Assembly: GCA_036346375.1 (NCBI GenBank) | Contig: CM070508.1 | Location: 16,672,852 to 16,736,851 of the forward strand | Source: Guadua angustifolia | Taxonomy: Eukaryota; Streptophyta; Magnoliopsida; Poales; Poaceae | Direction of reading: 5' to 3' | Length of the DNA stretch: 64,000 nucleotides | Shown: positions 47,411 through 59,316 of the stretch, piece after piece | How the letters are laid out: every line of letters starts with the position of its first letter | Position numbering within the stretch: the stretch's first letter is position 1 | The notes under the pieces: generated by a model | What the model saw: only the letters and a program-made list of their open reading frames with translations | The model's database searches: none | Told to the model about the DNA's origin: nothing | Translations under genes and position numbers: made by a program

Positions 47411-48004
47411 TGTCGATGATCGGGATCGCCAGGGTCAGTAAGACTTGGGACCCGAGCGGGACTTGGCTCAATAAGGAGAAGGACTCGACGTGTTGGAGGT
47501 CGGAGCTAGGCGACAACTGGCGTGAGACGGGGGTTTATACTGGTTCGAGCCCCTGCGAAGGTAATAGCTCTACTCCATTCGCCCTGCGGCGGAGATCTTT
47601 TGTTACTATTGAGTACAGATGTGTATTACAGCCCAAGCTCAACAATGGCGATGTCTAGTGCTCGAGTGCTTGTGTGTCCGTCCTTTGTACACGCATACCT
47701 GACCGCTTTATAATCACTTTCGGATGTTGCTCGTGAAGCGGGAGAGATTTCCGGGGAAGTGGCTCCCGTGCGCATCGAAGGTGGGCTGCAACCGCCCCGG
47801 GAACGCCGCCCACTTCCTCCTTGACGTAGTCACTCGGATCTCAAGAATCTAGATTGAGTAGACGACGCCGGCTCAGTCGAGGTCGAGCGGGGTAAGGCCT
47901 CACCGCTCGAACTCGAGGTCGCCCGGCCCAACAACACGGGTCGTGGTCGGGGCCTCCGAGCACAGGAGCCCGCCTGACTGTCAAGGGACGCCCAGCCCTC
48001 GTCA
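47411..48004 (-). repeat. 3' LTR of element D
   Basis: 594 bp. It starts like the LTR of C (TGTCGA.GATCGGGATCGCC) and ends with the same CCCTCGTCA. The middle differs widely, so C and D are related but separate families. Confidence 0.88.
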
Positions 48005-48020
48005 GCTAGCCCCCGAGGCT
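48005..48020 (-). promoter_or_regulatory. Polypurine tract of element D
   Basis: The minus strand reads AGCCTCGGGGGCTAGC immediately before the LTR. Confidence 0.7.
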
Positions 48021-48392
48021 TAAGGTCGGGGCAGGGACACGGGCCGACCTTGAGCCTCCACAGACGGGGCCGATTTCCCGAGCCTTCGCGCTTGAGGTCG
48101 AGGTCGGGCGGAAACGTAACGCCAGGCCGTAACAAAACGACACCTGGCGCCTCTTGATCTCCGAAACTCCGGTACGGCCAGACAGCGGAACCGTTCGCGA
48201 CGCCTCGATTCCGCCGCGTGGCCTTGAATTGCTCCTGTCTCATCACCTGACCGGCGCGCCCTTCGAAACGCCCTCGATCTGCGGGCCCGTAGTGCCTTGG
48301 CCCTATAAAACTTGCGACCGCCGCCATTCTCCAAACTCTGCCTCCTCGTAGCCTTTGTCTTCTTCCTCCGACCAAAGTTCCCTTTCGATCGT

Positions 48393-49080
48393 CATGGCCA
48401 AACTCGGGAAAAGCCCTCTGACGGTGTCGAGGATGAAAGAGCTCGAGAGCCTGGGGTTGCTGGATCAATATTCATGGTGACTACCGGACGGGGAGACCGA
48501 GCCGCAGCCACGGGACGACGAGCTCGTCAGCACAGAGCAGTACATGCTCTTCGGCCTTCGGACGCCGGAGAGCGAAGTTCTCCTGAGCGTCCTCACCGTC
48601 TGTGAGATCGAGATGATCAATCTGTACCCAACTCCATCCTTCGCTTCCGTCTTCTCTCCACTGCGGCGACGGGTTCCTTGGAATCCTTCCCACCCCCTCG
48701 CTGTTTTTTCGCTTCTTCTCCCTTTTCCGCACCGGAAGGACCACGTGGTCGGTGCCTCTACTTCCGACAGCGGGACGGGATTCCGTGGTCCTTCCGCAAG
48801 CACGCTATCGCGACTCCTCGGCCGTGGTCCGAGCGATGGTTCTACCCGAAACGGGGTGAGGGAGGCGCGCTGGAGTTCAAGGGTACGCCCCTCGGCTGGA
48901 AGAAGGAGACCCCGAAGTCGGGCGACCTAGACGACGACCAAGAGGCCATCGCGACCATCCACATCTGCGCCACGCGAGGCCCCACCGGGCAGGCCATTGC
49001 CAACGACTTCCTGAGAGGTCGGTGTTCCCCTGCGCGAGGGAGCATCCTTTGCGCGATCCAAGGCCGCGACGCGTGACTCA
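48393..49080 (+). pseudogene. Antisense extra ORF of element D, N-terminal gypsy-type domain (frameshifted)
   Basis: On the strand opposite to pol. It starts with MAKLGKSPLTVSRMKELESL at 48393, meets a TGA at 48477-48479 and then reads on with EPQPRDDELV. A leucine- and phenylalanine-rich stretch follows in two other frames (PTPSFASVF; then RPWSERWFYPKRG and LDDDQEAIATI). The pattern resembles the plant 'putative gypsy type transposon' domain (PF04195) often annotated in Tat elements. At least two frameshifts break it. A TATA-like CCCTATAAAAC lies at 48300-48310, about 90 bp upstream of the start, so the antisense gene may have had its own promoter. The function of such ORFs is not known. Confidence 0.62.
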
Positions 49081-50676
49081 TGAAGGGCGGTCAGAAGTTG
49101 TGTTTCCTCAATATTTGTAGTGGATTTGCTCCCTGGTTCCTCTGGATGACCTGGCCTCTTCAGAAGACCGAGGAGTCTGGATCGCCTTGAATGAACGAAA
49201 TATTCGGGAAGGCCGCGAACGACTACACCCTCGACGAGCCCGTGCCGAGGAATGTACGGCGCCGCAAAGACGAGGTAGGCCTCCCCGACCAAGAACTCAA
49301 CCCAAGCGTCCAAGAGGCTTTTCTTGAACCCCGCATGCTCGCAGGATCACCAAGAGCTGACCGAGACGGCCAGAGGATCCGCCATTGCCCGTGGTAGGAA
49401 GGAAAGAAGAGGCCTCGTGCGGGCGGAACCGCCAGCGGGAAGAAACCTCACGTTGAGTGGGGTGACCGCGCCACGGTAAGGATTCCCGTGGCCGAGCCCC
49501 CAGTTTCCTTGCTTGTGCTCATTCGCCATCTGACTTGGGTCCCTTCGCGAAGAGACAGGCGCCGCCGCCAGGACCTCGAACCCCCAGCCAGCCCAAGGCG
49601 CCCAAGGTCGGGCTCCCAAGTCTGCCGCCACGGATGACGCAGACCCATGAGCCCGAGGTCCGTGCCCGGGTGAGAAAGCGAAGTGCCCTGCAAAGATCGG
49701 GCAAGAAGACCACGCCGGCCCTCGTCAAGGCGGAGGCTGGTGACTCAGGTGAGTTTTTTGGCTTTTCAGTTCGCTCTGCCCCCTCCACGTCTTTCCTGCT
49801 TAGTGCCTGTTCTTGATCGCAGACCTTGAGCGCCCACGCTCGAGACTTGCTCGTTTTGACGATGGCTGTTGTCTAGGGCGAGTCCGAGTCTGAGGAGGAG
49901 GAGAATGTCTTCGTGCTGGCCCCGCGCCGACCTTCACGCCCGACGCGGACCCCCTCAGGACCTCCAAGCCCGGCCCCGGTTGGTGAGTTCTACCAAGGGG
50001 TCGACGACCCGGGCGAGGGGGAAAATCAGCCCGCGACCAGTGAGGATTACAAAGATTTGGCGAGGCGGGCCGCCGCATTCTTGACCCTCGAGGTCGGCAT
50101 GGGGAAGGCACCCAGAGTGCCACGGTCACCGCCGCGGGGTCGCCCCAGGCTCACCCAACCACGGCCGCCTCGGGCGCCCAAGTCGCGCCGCCACCGGCCA
50201 CCGTAGATGGCACCGCCGCAGGAGCGTCGCAGACCAGCCCGAGGCGGCGCGCCGGCAATGAGGTCGTGGCATCTCGAGCCACGGAGGTTGTCGCGCCATG
50301 GTGGCCTTGCAATGAGCCGGTCATCGCCTCCTCGAGCGGGAGGCGAGCGGAGCCACGACCACGAGGTAGGGCGGCGTTGTTGTCGCTCCCTCCCCGCTAG
50401 CGAGCCGAACCCTCCGGAGGCGGCGGAATCCAGTCGCGCCCGTGCGTGAGCCTAAAGATCTGGCCCGGTCTTGCCGGTGGGGGCTGCGGTCGACCTCACC
50501 CCAGGAGCAGTGGGCAACGAGGAGGAGGAAATCTCCCGCGACCGCATCGACGATCACGAAGAATATACCGCCACGCTGGAGAATCGACCGGCGGGGTAAG
50601 GGCCCCTCCGCGCACCCCGTAGCTTGTTAGCCTAAGTTCCCTGTTTCCTTTCTTAATTTGGGCCACCCTTTCTGTT
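49081..50676 (+). pseudogene. Middle of the antisense extra ORF region of element D (decayed)
   Basis: GC-rich, with many overlapping ORFs in all frames. A proline/arginine-rich linker-like reading (49535-50206) and stretches such as DLARRAAAFLTLEVG (near 50050) suggest a low-complexity middle of the extra ORF, perhaps with introns. No single frame can be defended. Confidence 0.4.
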
Positions 50677-51525
50677 GTGAAGGCGATCGACCATGTCTCG
50701 CTGGGGATGCAAGGCCTTCAAAAGCACACCGATGTGCTGAGGGGCCTCCTGAACGCGGTGGAGGCGTGGGAGGCCGAGCGCTCGAGGCTCATCAGGACCA
50801 TCGAGGTCGATCAAGCAAAGCTCGAGCAGAAGGCCGGGGAGCTTGTCGATCTTCGCCGAACGATGAGGGCGCAGGAGGTAGCCCATGCGGCCGAGCTCGA
50901 GCAGACCAGGACCTCCGAGCGTGAGCATGGCTTCAAGGCCGTGGAGTACGAGCGCACGCGGTCGGCCAAGGCGCTCGCGGCCGAGCGAGCCAAGGTCGAA
51001 GCGCTGGAGAAGGCTGCTGTGGAGCAGGCGTCCTCCCTGGCGAAGGTGTCCCCCGAGCTTGAGGCCAAGGTCCTGGAGTTCGAAGAGAGGCTTAGGCGTG
51101 CCAACGAGGTGGTCGAGGCCGAGCGGGCCAAGGTCGAGGCGATGGAGAAGGCCGCTGCGGAGCAGGCATCCTCCACGGCGAGGGCGTCCCCCGAGCTCGA
51201 GGCCAAAATCCTCGAGCTTGAGGGGAGGCTCGAGCACGCCAGCAAGGCGTTCGAGGCCGAGCGGTCCAAGGTCGAGGCGCTGGAGAAAGCTTCTGCGGAG
51301 AAGGCGTCTCCCGGGCTCGAGGCCAAGACCCTGGGGCTCGAGGAGAAGCTCGGGCGCGTTAGCAAAGCGGCGAGGAGCGCCCTGTCCCAACTCGAAGACG
51401 AACGGCGCCGAGCGGCGGATACCTCCACGCAAGCCCTCTAGTACCAGAGTGAGATAGCGACCTTGAGAGCCAAGGTAGCCGAGCTCGAGCAGGAGAAGCT
51501 TGCCCGCGAGATGGCCGACCTGTAA
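50677..51525 (+). CDS. Coiled-coil C-terminal part of the antisense extra ORF of element D
   Basis: An open frame of 254 codons (50677-51441), then a single TAG, then the same frame continues YQSEIATLRAKVAELEQEKL to a TAA at 51523-51525. It is rich in E, K, A and L with heptad-like spacing, so a long coiled coil is likely. It holds a tandem repeat of 46 residues starting AERAKVEALEKAA: 50980-51117 and 51118-51255 are exactly 138 bp each, and a third copy of about 40 residues follows from 51256. The TAG may be a late mutation. It lies between pol and the 3' LTR, reading against pol. No catalytic motif is seen. An oligomerising protein is a fair inference. Confidence 0.65.
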
Positions 51526-52126
51526 GAAACGTTTTAGAGCAAAAATATTCTAACAGAGCCAAATTCCTTTTGGAGAACAAAGAAAGACTTTTGTCTTGAT
51601 ATAATTTCATAGTCGAGGATATTTGGAGTTCGCCCTTGTCGTTCTTAGTCCGAGGCTTCTTAGGTCGTGCGTTGATGCGGTATCCTCATCCAGCCCCTGT
51701 TGGGTCCAAGGTCGAGCAACGCCTGCCTTGGACTCAAGACTTAGACTCAGACAATCGACGACGACCTGCAGAGTTGAGGAAGGGTTCGCAGGGAAAGAAC
51801 GTGACAAAAGCGAGTTCAATAAAGAGATAGTCGCACCCAGACTAACGTTCGAGTCACGACCACGCACACTACGGTCAAGACCGCGAGGCTTTTGGCTCGG
51901 CCGGGAGCCTGAGGCGAGCAGTTGCGAATAGATTCGGCTTACGCTTAGCTCGACCACTGGGGGTGAACGTTAAGCTCGCGGGGCTTTAGACCAAGGGCGA
52001 GTGCGCAGTGCACGAAGGTCGAGCTCGAAAGAATATCGGGAAGCAATGACGGTGTAGTTACAAATGAAAAGGTTATAAAGGACGAAAATAGAAGAACAGC
52101 TTTACTGAAAATTTAAGGTATAGAGG

Positions 52127-54142
52127 TTACACATAAAACTTTCGAAGCTGATCTATGTTCCACGAGCTAGAGAGCTCTCTGCCATCGGGCATCGCTAGCC
52201 GGTAAGCCCCCATGCGATCTGCTGAAACGACTCTATAGGGGCCCTTCCACCGCGGGGATAGCTTGTTGGTGTTGGACGAGCCCTGAATCCGTCTCAGGGC
52301 TAGGTCCCCAACAAGGAGCTTTCTAGGTCGTACCGACCGAGACGCATGTCTGCGAACAGATTGCAGGTAGTGCGTGGATCGTAGCAGTGCACGACATCTT
52401 ACTTCTTCTGCGAGGGTAAGGTCGAGAGACCGTTCGTGCTCGAAGTCGACACAGTCGACCAGTGTCGACCTGGCGAGCCAACAGAACCTCGGGAGGCAAG
52501 ACGACTTGAGATCAACACGAGTGGAAGGAGTGGACCCTGTGGCTCTACCGGCGTGGGTGCGAGTAGAGCATAAGACAGTGGGAAGTTCGTCCACCCAGAT
52601 CTTGCCGCAGCGTTCGAGCTCATCTGCAACTCGTTTCTTGACGCCCTGGACGATTTGGCTGTTGGCACGTTCCGCCGCTCCGTTGCTCTGGGGATGTGCC
52701 ACAGAGGCAAAACACACTTTGATGCCGAGGCCCTCGCAAAACTCCTGGAACAACTCACTGGTAAACTGAGTACCGTTGTCAGTGATAATCTTGCATGGGA
52801 CCCCGTACCTGGTGACCACGAACAAGCGGAAGAAACGGACGGCCGCCCGAGCAGTGATGGTCGAGACCGGCTCAGCTTCAATCCACTTGGTAAAAGTGTC
52901 CACAGCAACGAACAGGAACTTCTTGCCGCCGACCGCCTGAGGAAAAGGGCCGAGGATGTCCAGCCCCCAGGTCGAGAAGGGCCAGGCAAGCGGGATAGTC
53001 TGAAGCGCGTATGCGGGTTGATGCGACTTCCGGGCGTGAAACTGGCATGCTCGACAGGTGCGGACAATGTCACGAGCATCCTGAAGCGCCAAAGGCCAGT
53101 AATACCCCATACGGAATGCCTTGCCGACCATCGTCCTGTACGAAGAGTGCACTCCGCACAGGCCTGAATGAATGTCATTTAACAAGTACTTACCCTCCTC
53201 CGTAGAGATGCACCGTGTCAAAATGCCGGAAACATTCCGCCTGTAGAGCGTCCCCCCGACGAGTGTGTACAAACTTGCCCGGCACTTGGTCCTGCTTCTC
53301 TCGGCAGGGTCGGGTGGTAGGTCGCCCCTTGCAAGGAAGTTAAGGATTGGTTCAGCCCAGGAGGGAGTACCTTCGACCACGGCAAGCAAGACCTCCTGGG
53401 AAGAGATCGAGGGAGCCACCATGGTCTCCAGGATGACATCGGGCGGGACCTCATCATCGGAGGAGGCGAGCTTGGAAAGGGAGTCGGCACCCATGTTGTC
53501 TCTTCTTGGTATGTGCTGGAGCTCCAGGTTCTGAAACCATTTCTCCATCTTGCGCACCTCGGCTAGGTACTTCGCCATTGAGTCATCCGAGCACTGGTAC
53601 TCCTTGTTGTCTTGATTCTGACGAGCCGAGTCGCCTTTAACGACCAACCGACGCACGCCCAACGCTTTGCAAGCTCGCAGGCCTGCCAAGAGAGCTTCAT
53701 ACTCGGCCACGTTGTTGGTCGCTGGAAACTCAAAGCGAACTACGTACCTCAAGTGGTCACCGCGCGGGGTAAGATTAAGAATTCCAGCCCCCGAGCGCTT
53801 GAAGGACCTTGAGCCGTCGAAGAACATGGTCCAGGGCTTTTCTTCCTCGACCTCTAGATCGGGCGCAGGTTGCGACGTCTGCTCGACCACGAAGTCGGCA
53901 ACGCCTGCGACTTGATGGCCGTTCGTGCTACGACCTGGATATCGAATGCCGCCAACTCCATAGCCCACTTGGAGATTCGCCCGCCGCCTTCTGGGTTCCG
54001 CAAGATGTCGCCGAGCAGAAAGTTGCTCAAGACGACCACAGAGTGCGCCTGGAAATAATGTCGAAGCTTGCGCGAAGCCATGAGAAGAGCGTCTGACATT
54101 TTTGTACTGCGGTAGCGCTCTTCGGACCGTGCAAGACTTCAC
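52127..54142 (-). pseudogene. RNase H and integrase part of element D pol
   Basis: A 671-codon frame. RNase H begins about residue 100 (EEEKPWTMFFDGS, then NNVAEYEALLAGLR). The integrase zinc-binding region follows (HSGLCGVHSSYR, then TCRACQFH). The core holds the D, D and E positions in GLDILGP, ITDNGTQF and NGAAERAN, and the C-terminal region ends SPRWKGPYRV to LRKFYV. Small defects remain: a shortened stretch after VVKGDS in RNase H and a garbled stretch near STPSTRVDLK. Despite one open frame this is therefore not a clean enzyme. It would act in reverse transcription and chromosomal insertion of the element. Confidence 0.88.
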
Positions 54143-55108
54143 GACATAATAGATTGGGTCTTCTTTGGGATCCCCTTTCGGCCACCGGACGGCATCGGCA
54201 GCTTGAGCGGTGGCGCAGGTAGAGCAAACAACCTCTCGTCGGGTTGCGGGTCGCGAGGTGGGGTCGACAGGTATACCTTTAGCTCGTCAAAGGACCGCTG
54301 TGCCTCCAGCGTCCACTTGAAGCTCCCATGCTTGCGCAGAGCTCTGAAGAACGGAAGCCCGCGCTCGCCGAGCCTCGAGATGAACCTGCTGAGGGCGGCC
54401 ATGCGGCCTGTGAGGCTTTGCACCTGCTTGACCGAGGTCGGGGGCGCCATCTTCTCAATCGCCTCGATCTTTTCTAGGTTCGGGCCAACCCCGAGCCCCC
54501 GATCATGTAGCCGAGCACCTTCCCTGACATGGCGCCGAACACGCACTTCTCGGGGTTGAGCTTGATCTTGTGTCTGTTCAGGTTGTTGAAGGTTTCCTCG
54601 AGGTCGCGAACGTGGTCGCCCTCGGAGGGGCTCTTGACGATGTCGTCCACGTAGACCTCAAGGTTGCGACCGATCTGGGGGTCGAACGTCTTGGTCATCG
54701 ACGCTGGAACGTGGCCCCCGCATTGCGCAGACCAAACGACATGGTCGTGTAGCAGTAGGTGCCGAACGGGGTGATGAACGACGTCTTGCTCTCGTCGTCG
54801 ATCGCCAGCTTGATCTGATGGTACCCTGAATAGGTGTCCAAAAAGCTTAGCATCTTGGCGTTTGCGGTGGAGTCAACGATCTGGTCGATGCGCGGGAGCG
54901 GGAAGTTGTCCTTCGGGCAGGCCGAGATCAAGCACGTGTGGTCTACGCACATTCTCCACTTTCTGCCCTTCTTCTGGACGATGACCGGGTTGGCCAGCCA
55001 CTCGGAGTAGTCGATCTCGCGAATGAAGCCGGCCTTCAAGAGCTTGTCAAGGTTGTCCTTGATGACCGCAACCTTCTCGGGGGAGAAACGACGCAGTTTT
55101 TGGCGCAC
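54139..55108 (-). pseudogene. Reverse transcriptase of element D (frameshifted)
   Basis: 55108-54695 carries the finger and palm start (GFIREIDYSEWLANPV, then FPLPRIDQIVDS, then LDTYSGYHQI and FGLRNAGATFQR). A frameshift near 54700 leads to the frame with YVDDIV, the catalytic YVDD box, at about 54640. Another shift near 54500 leads to the connection region (ALSRFISRLGERGLPFF). Both breaks prevent a continuous pol. Confidence 0.88.
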
Positions 55109-55233
55109 AGGTCAAGTGTCGGGTCTCACCTGTAACTTGTGCTCGATCACCTCCCTCGGGACGCCAGGCATATCCGCAGCTCTCAAGCGAACATGCTCTT
55201 GTTGGCGCGGAGGAAAGTCACGAGCTCGAGTTC

Positions 55234-55836
55234 CTATTTGGAACTCAGCTCGTCCGAGACATGGATGCACCTGGCCGGGTCGCCTTCCTCGGCAAAGATA
55301 GCCTTTGTCCCCCATCGGGCTGGATTGTCGCCTTCGACGAAGCTCTTCACCATCGCATCCGGGCCTCGCTGGGGCAGTATGCCGGCGAGGGCCAGAGCCT
55401 TGGTCTCGCACCCGTGTGCCGCCTGTAGGTCGCCCCGCACGGTTATAACGCCATTGGGGCCAGGCAACTTCATGCACCGATGGCCATAGTGATTGGCCGC
55501 CATGAACTTGATCAGGGCGGGCCGCCCGAGGATGGCGTTGTACGGGAGGTCCCCCTCGACCACCTCGAAGGTTATCAGCTCGGTGCGGAAATTGGCCGAG
55601 TCGCCGAAGGTGACGGGCAAGACCACCTGCCCCAAAGGGACGGTCGAGCTCCCGGGGACGATCCCGAAGAAGGGGACGGCGATGTTCTTGACCTTCGACC
55701 GGGGAATCTGCATCCGGTCAAGCGCTCCAGCCTGCAGCAAGTTAAGGGAGCTACCGCCGTCGACCATGACTCGACTGACAGCGGTGTTGCTGATGGTCGG
55801 GGTCACGACCAGGGCGGTCTTCAGATCTCGGGCCAT
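55234..55836 (-). pseudogene. Aspartic protease region of element D
   Basis: Carries VMVDGGSSLNLL, the DGGS variant of the retropepsin active site common in Tat-lineage elements. It is followed by the FFGIVPG, VTFGDSANFRTE and YNAILGRPALIKF segments usual for plant gypsy proteases. It sits upstream of the reverse transcriptase in the normal gag-pol order. The frame changes on both sides. Upstream (55840-55953) only a short end of the preceding gag region remains. Confidence 0.82.
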
Positions 55837-55953
55837 ACCTTGAAGTGCGTCTTCTGGAGAAAAGGTGATGGTGGCCCCAGCCCACTTGCAGAGCTACTCG
55901 ATGGGCCTCCCGGCGGCGACCTGGAAGATGGTTCGCGAGGCGGCCTTGAGCAC

Positions 55954-57302
55954 ATTCAAATTTCAAAAAGAAAAATTCAAATCCGGTTTGTTTGACACCG
56001 AAATTTTGCCGAAATTACTCCGAAATTTCGGACAAAATGCACTGACTAAAAATTGGTTCAAATGATGTCAAAAAATTTTGATTTTTTTAGGTTCCTGTCA
56101 CAATAGAGATGTTCTCATAAAATTTTCAGGTGATTATCAATTCTGTGAATTTTTAAAAAATTCCAACATTGGTACTGTCCCGATGAAACGTTGATCAGCA
56201 AGTTTGAACCGGATGAAAAATAGTACAAACAACGTTAGAAAATTTTGAACTTTTTTGTGAAGATTCCTGACATATTTATGATATTAAAAATTTCAGATGA
56301 TGATAAAATGTGAGGAATTTTTAAAAATTCAAACATTAGTACTGTCTTGGTAAAACGTTGAATGGCAAGTTTCATCCAAATGAAAATTAGAACAAACGAG
56401 GTTATAAAATTTTGAAAATTTTTTTGGATGGTCTTGAAACATCCATAATATTCTCATAAAATTTTCATATGATGATAACGTGTCATGAATTTTTAAAAAT
56501 TCAAACAGTGCTACTATCCTGTTAAAAGGCCGATGATCAATAATAGATTTACTTTAGCAATAAAAAAAGTTTAATTTTTTTTAAAATAAATTTTATATAA
56601 GGGTGAGAAGGAAATGCTTAATATCTCATAAAAATTTTGAATCGTGATCATACTCCAGTGAATTTATAAAATTCTTACAAGGCACAGTACCATTTATGTT
56701 CTTTCTCTATTTGATTTTTAAAATATAATACAACAAATTAAGTTGAGTGCTTACTGCATTGATAGATTTTATTGAGCAAAAAAAAAGGTGAAATTTTTTG
56801 AAAATTTTATACAATTGTACTGAGGAAATTATTAATTTTTCATAAAAATTTTAGATCATGATCACATACGAGAAAATTTAGAAAAATCTAACAAGTTTAC
56901 TGTCCCAATTATGTCCATTCTGTTTTTGATTTTTTAAAGATAACAAAGTAATGTTCAATTATTTTTAAAATTTTTATGTATGATCCTACACTACTATGGA
57001 TGATACCATAAATTTTTTATATCATTATCGAGCTTGTAAAATTTTATAAAAATCTGACAATGTTTTTTCCCAAATTTTAAAATGTCTCAAAAAATTAGTT
57101 TTTCATCAAATTTTCATGTAAGATGACTTTCTTAAAGGTTATTAGACTAATTCTGGTCAAATCCGGCCCAAAAAAGTCAAAATCCGGATTTAAAACCCGA
57201 AATTTCGGCGAAATTTCTGAAATTACTGTAGCAAATTCAATTTTTTTAAAAAAAATTAAATTCGGGCGGTACTCCATAATTCGGCCAGGCCCGAAATCCA
57301 AA
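55954..57302. repeat. Repeat F, right copy
   Basis: Matches the left copy from about 46013 onward (AATTCAAATCCGGTTTG, then GGTACTGTCCCGATGAAACG and so on). It continues beyond the point where element D interrupts the left copy (ATGATCC at 56989-56995). It lacks a 348-bp block present in the left copy. It ends in another palindrome-rich section (CCCGAAATTTCGGCG, GCCAGGCCCGAAATCC). The LINE is inserted at its right part and the final piece is at 59317-59362. Confidence 0.7.
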
Positions 57303-57587
57303 TTTTTTAGATCAACAGAACATCTAAACTAGATGTCCCAGTTTCATTACTGAAACCAAGAAAACAGTTAAGCCCACACAAATCCATCAACAACAACTCA
57401 GAAACTCTTCACATACTACCTCCAACCAACTTCCTGGGAGCCCAGATACCAAGATTAGAAACATCAGAAGACATCAAAATAGCCGCCTAAGGACATAACC
57501 ACCTGACCTCCCTACATCACAGCAACTAGAACATCACAAAAATGACAGGATAACTACCAGAACCTTGCTTCGGCACAACCAGACTTA

Positions 57588-57913
57588 GGCTCAGTTTGTT
57601 TAGGCTTGAGCTTGAGCTTATTTGGCTTCTACACCTCTATAAACCACAAGCCAAAACAAACAGTATTTTTCCAGCCAGACGGAGAGAAGAAGCTTCTAGC
57701 CCAATTTGCACTACGCGAGAGAAGCAAGGAAAACGATGCTTCTCGGGGTGGCTGGAGCTTCTAAAAATCCCACTTCCCTGGTACCCTTACAACTTAACTA
57801 TTATTTATGAAAAATTGCCATCCTCATCCAGCTCCAGCAGCTTCTTCCAACTCCAGCAGTTTTTTTCAGCTCCAGCCAAATAAGCTCAAGCCCCAGCCTA
57901 AACAAACTCAGCC
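57588..57913. mobile_element. MITE 1, PIF/Harbinger-like (326 bp)
   Basis: Inverted ends GGCT(C/G)AGTTTGTTTAGGCT; further in, both contain GAGCTTATTTGGCT. Flanked by TTA at 57585-57587 and 57914-57916. TTA duplications and this size fit Tourist-type elements. It sits in the 3' UTR of the LINE, so it moved after the LINE. Confidence 0.85.
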
Positions 57914-57995
57914 TTAATCACAGAATGAGAAACTCACAAACACCACAATCACATATTGCCATCCAGCAGACTACTAATGAAACTAGAACGAGATT

Positions 57996-59316
57996 TTAAA
58001 GCCGAATACTATCCCCATCATGAGCTTCCTTCATCACCCAAATTACTTTGAAGAACTTAATTCCCAAACTCGGTGAAGTGGCGATCAAGCTTGAGCTCCA
58101 ACTCCTGCAGAATCGATCCGGCAGTATATCATTTCCTCCTTGAACAATGGCCTTGATCCTTGAAACATGAGCATTCTTCTCCGGATAGATTTTACACTTA
58201 TCCAAAGACTGCAGCGAAAAAAGCATATCATTTCTATTTTTCCATAAAGACCAAAGAGCAGCCGCACAAATGGTATTCAAAGCCGCATTTTTCTTGTTAC
58301 TAAGCCAAAAGCGAGCCACAGATTCATAATTATAACCAATGTCAAAAACAAAATACTCGCTAATCAAGTGCCAAATATTTTTAGCAACGATACATTGAAA
58401 AAAAATATGAACAATACCTTCAGGCTCCTCACACCAACAATAACTCACCCCTTTATCAATACCTCTTTTTAACAAGTTATCTCTAGTCATTAACTTGTTA
58501 TGCGATAAAAGCCAGAGAAAGAAATGAATTCTAGGTGGAACAATCAAATTCCAAACAGCCGGGATATAAACCGGTAACACCCCCCTAAAATTCATAATGA
58601 CATAAAGAGATTTAACAGAATAAATACCATTGCTGTTATATTGCCAAACTAGAGCATCATCAACATCAGTAAGCCTTAAGGTGTTAACCACTTCTACTAA
58701 CTCAAACCATCTAATCATCAAGACATCAGGGAACGTTCTCCTAAAAGTACATTTAACATTAAAACCATCCCAAATTTCCGCAATCGTATAGCCTTTCTCA
58801 TTCACTAACATATAAAGATCCCAGAACTGAACAGCCAAACACGAGTTCCCAAACCAAATATCTTCCCAAAATCTAATTTTAGAACCATTCCCAACATACC
58901 ACCTGTAACCAAATTTGGTAGCTTGCATAGCCCAGATAACCCCTTTCCAAAAGGTAGAAACATGAACATTATCAGAAGCAAATATATTAGGGCTTTCAAC
59001 ATTATATTTATATTTGATCAAGTCCTTCCACAACTTATTATCATTCGAGTAGAACCTCTTAATCCAGGAGGCAAGGAGGCACAAATTTAAATCATGAATA
59101 TTAGGCACCCCAAGCCCACCAAACTTCTTATCCATATAAACTAGATGCCAATTGGCCAGATACAGTTTATTGTGACCTTCAAAATCATTACAGAGACACT
59201 TAGCCATATGAGAGTTTATAAGATTTAATGCCCAATTAGGAAATTTGAAAAACAATAGCAAATAAAGAGGAATGTTGGCTAAGCAAGATTTAATAAGAAC
59301 GAGGCGCCCACTATAT
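57996..59316 (-). pseudogene. LINE ORF2 C-terminal part (reverse-transcriptase end and zf-RVT)
   Basis: An open frame ending at 57996. The element-derived part begins near 59310 with SGRLVLIKSCLANIPLYLL, the region just after the RT palm in plant LINEs. GGLGVPNIHDLNLCLLASWI and RWYVGNGSKIRFWEDIW follow, then the zinc-finger RT-associated domain (PPRIHFFLWLLSHNKLMTRDNLLKRG, with CWCEEPEGIVHIFFQC, given here only as family landmarks). The ATG-initiated frame upstream of 59316 reads repeat F and flanking DNA and is not part of the gene. No RT active site or endonuclease remains. Confidence 0.88.

Larger units (their letters stand above)
47411..55953 (-). mobile_element. Element D: 5'-truncated Tat-lineage Ty3/gypsy retrotransposon
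   Basis: The 3' LTR is at 47411-48004 (TGTCGATGATCGGG to CCCTCGTCA). It is followed by a purine tract, a plus-strand extra ORF (48393-51525), then minus-strand integrase and RNase H (52127-54142), reverse transcriptase (54474-55108) and protease (55234-55836). Sequence stops near 55953 inside the gag/protease region, so the 5' LTR, primer site and most of gag are missing. No target duplication can be tested. It is the fuller relative of element C. Confidence 0.9.
57303..59316 (-). mobile_element. 5'-truncated LINE (plant L1-type)
   Basis: The minus-strand element has a short poly(A) (TTTTTT at 57303-57308 on the plus strand). Its flanks are GAAATCCAAA (57293-57302) and GAAATCCGAAA (59317-59327), a likely target duplication with one difference. 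The 3' UTR holds a MITE (57588-57913). Only the C-terminal half of the second ORF remains. It inserted into repeat F. Confidence 0.82.

Noticed and set aside
52374..53167. Plus-strand ORFs opposite integrase of D
   Set aside because: They are shadows of the well-supported minus-strand integrase.
57095..57332. Short ORFs on both strands in repeat F
   Set aside because: They read palindromic CCGAAATTT repeats, which give similar peptides on both strands.
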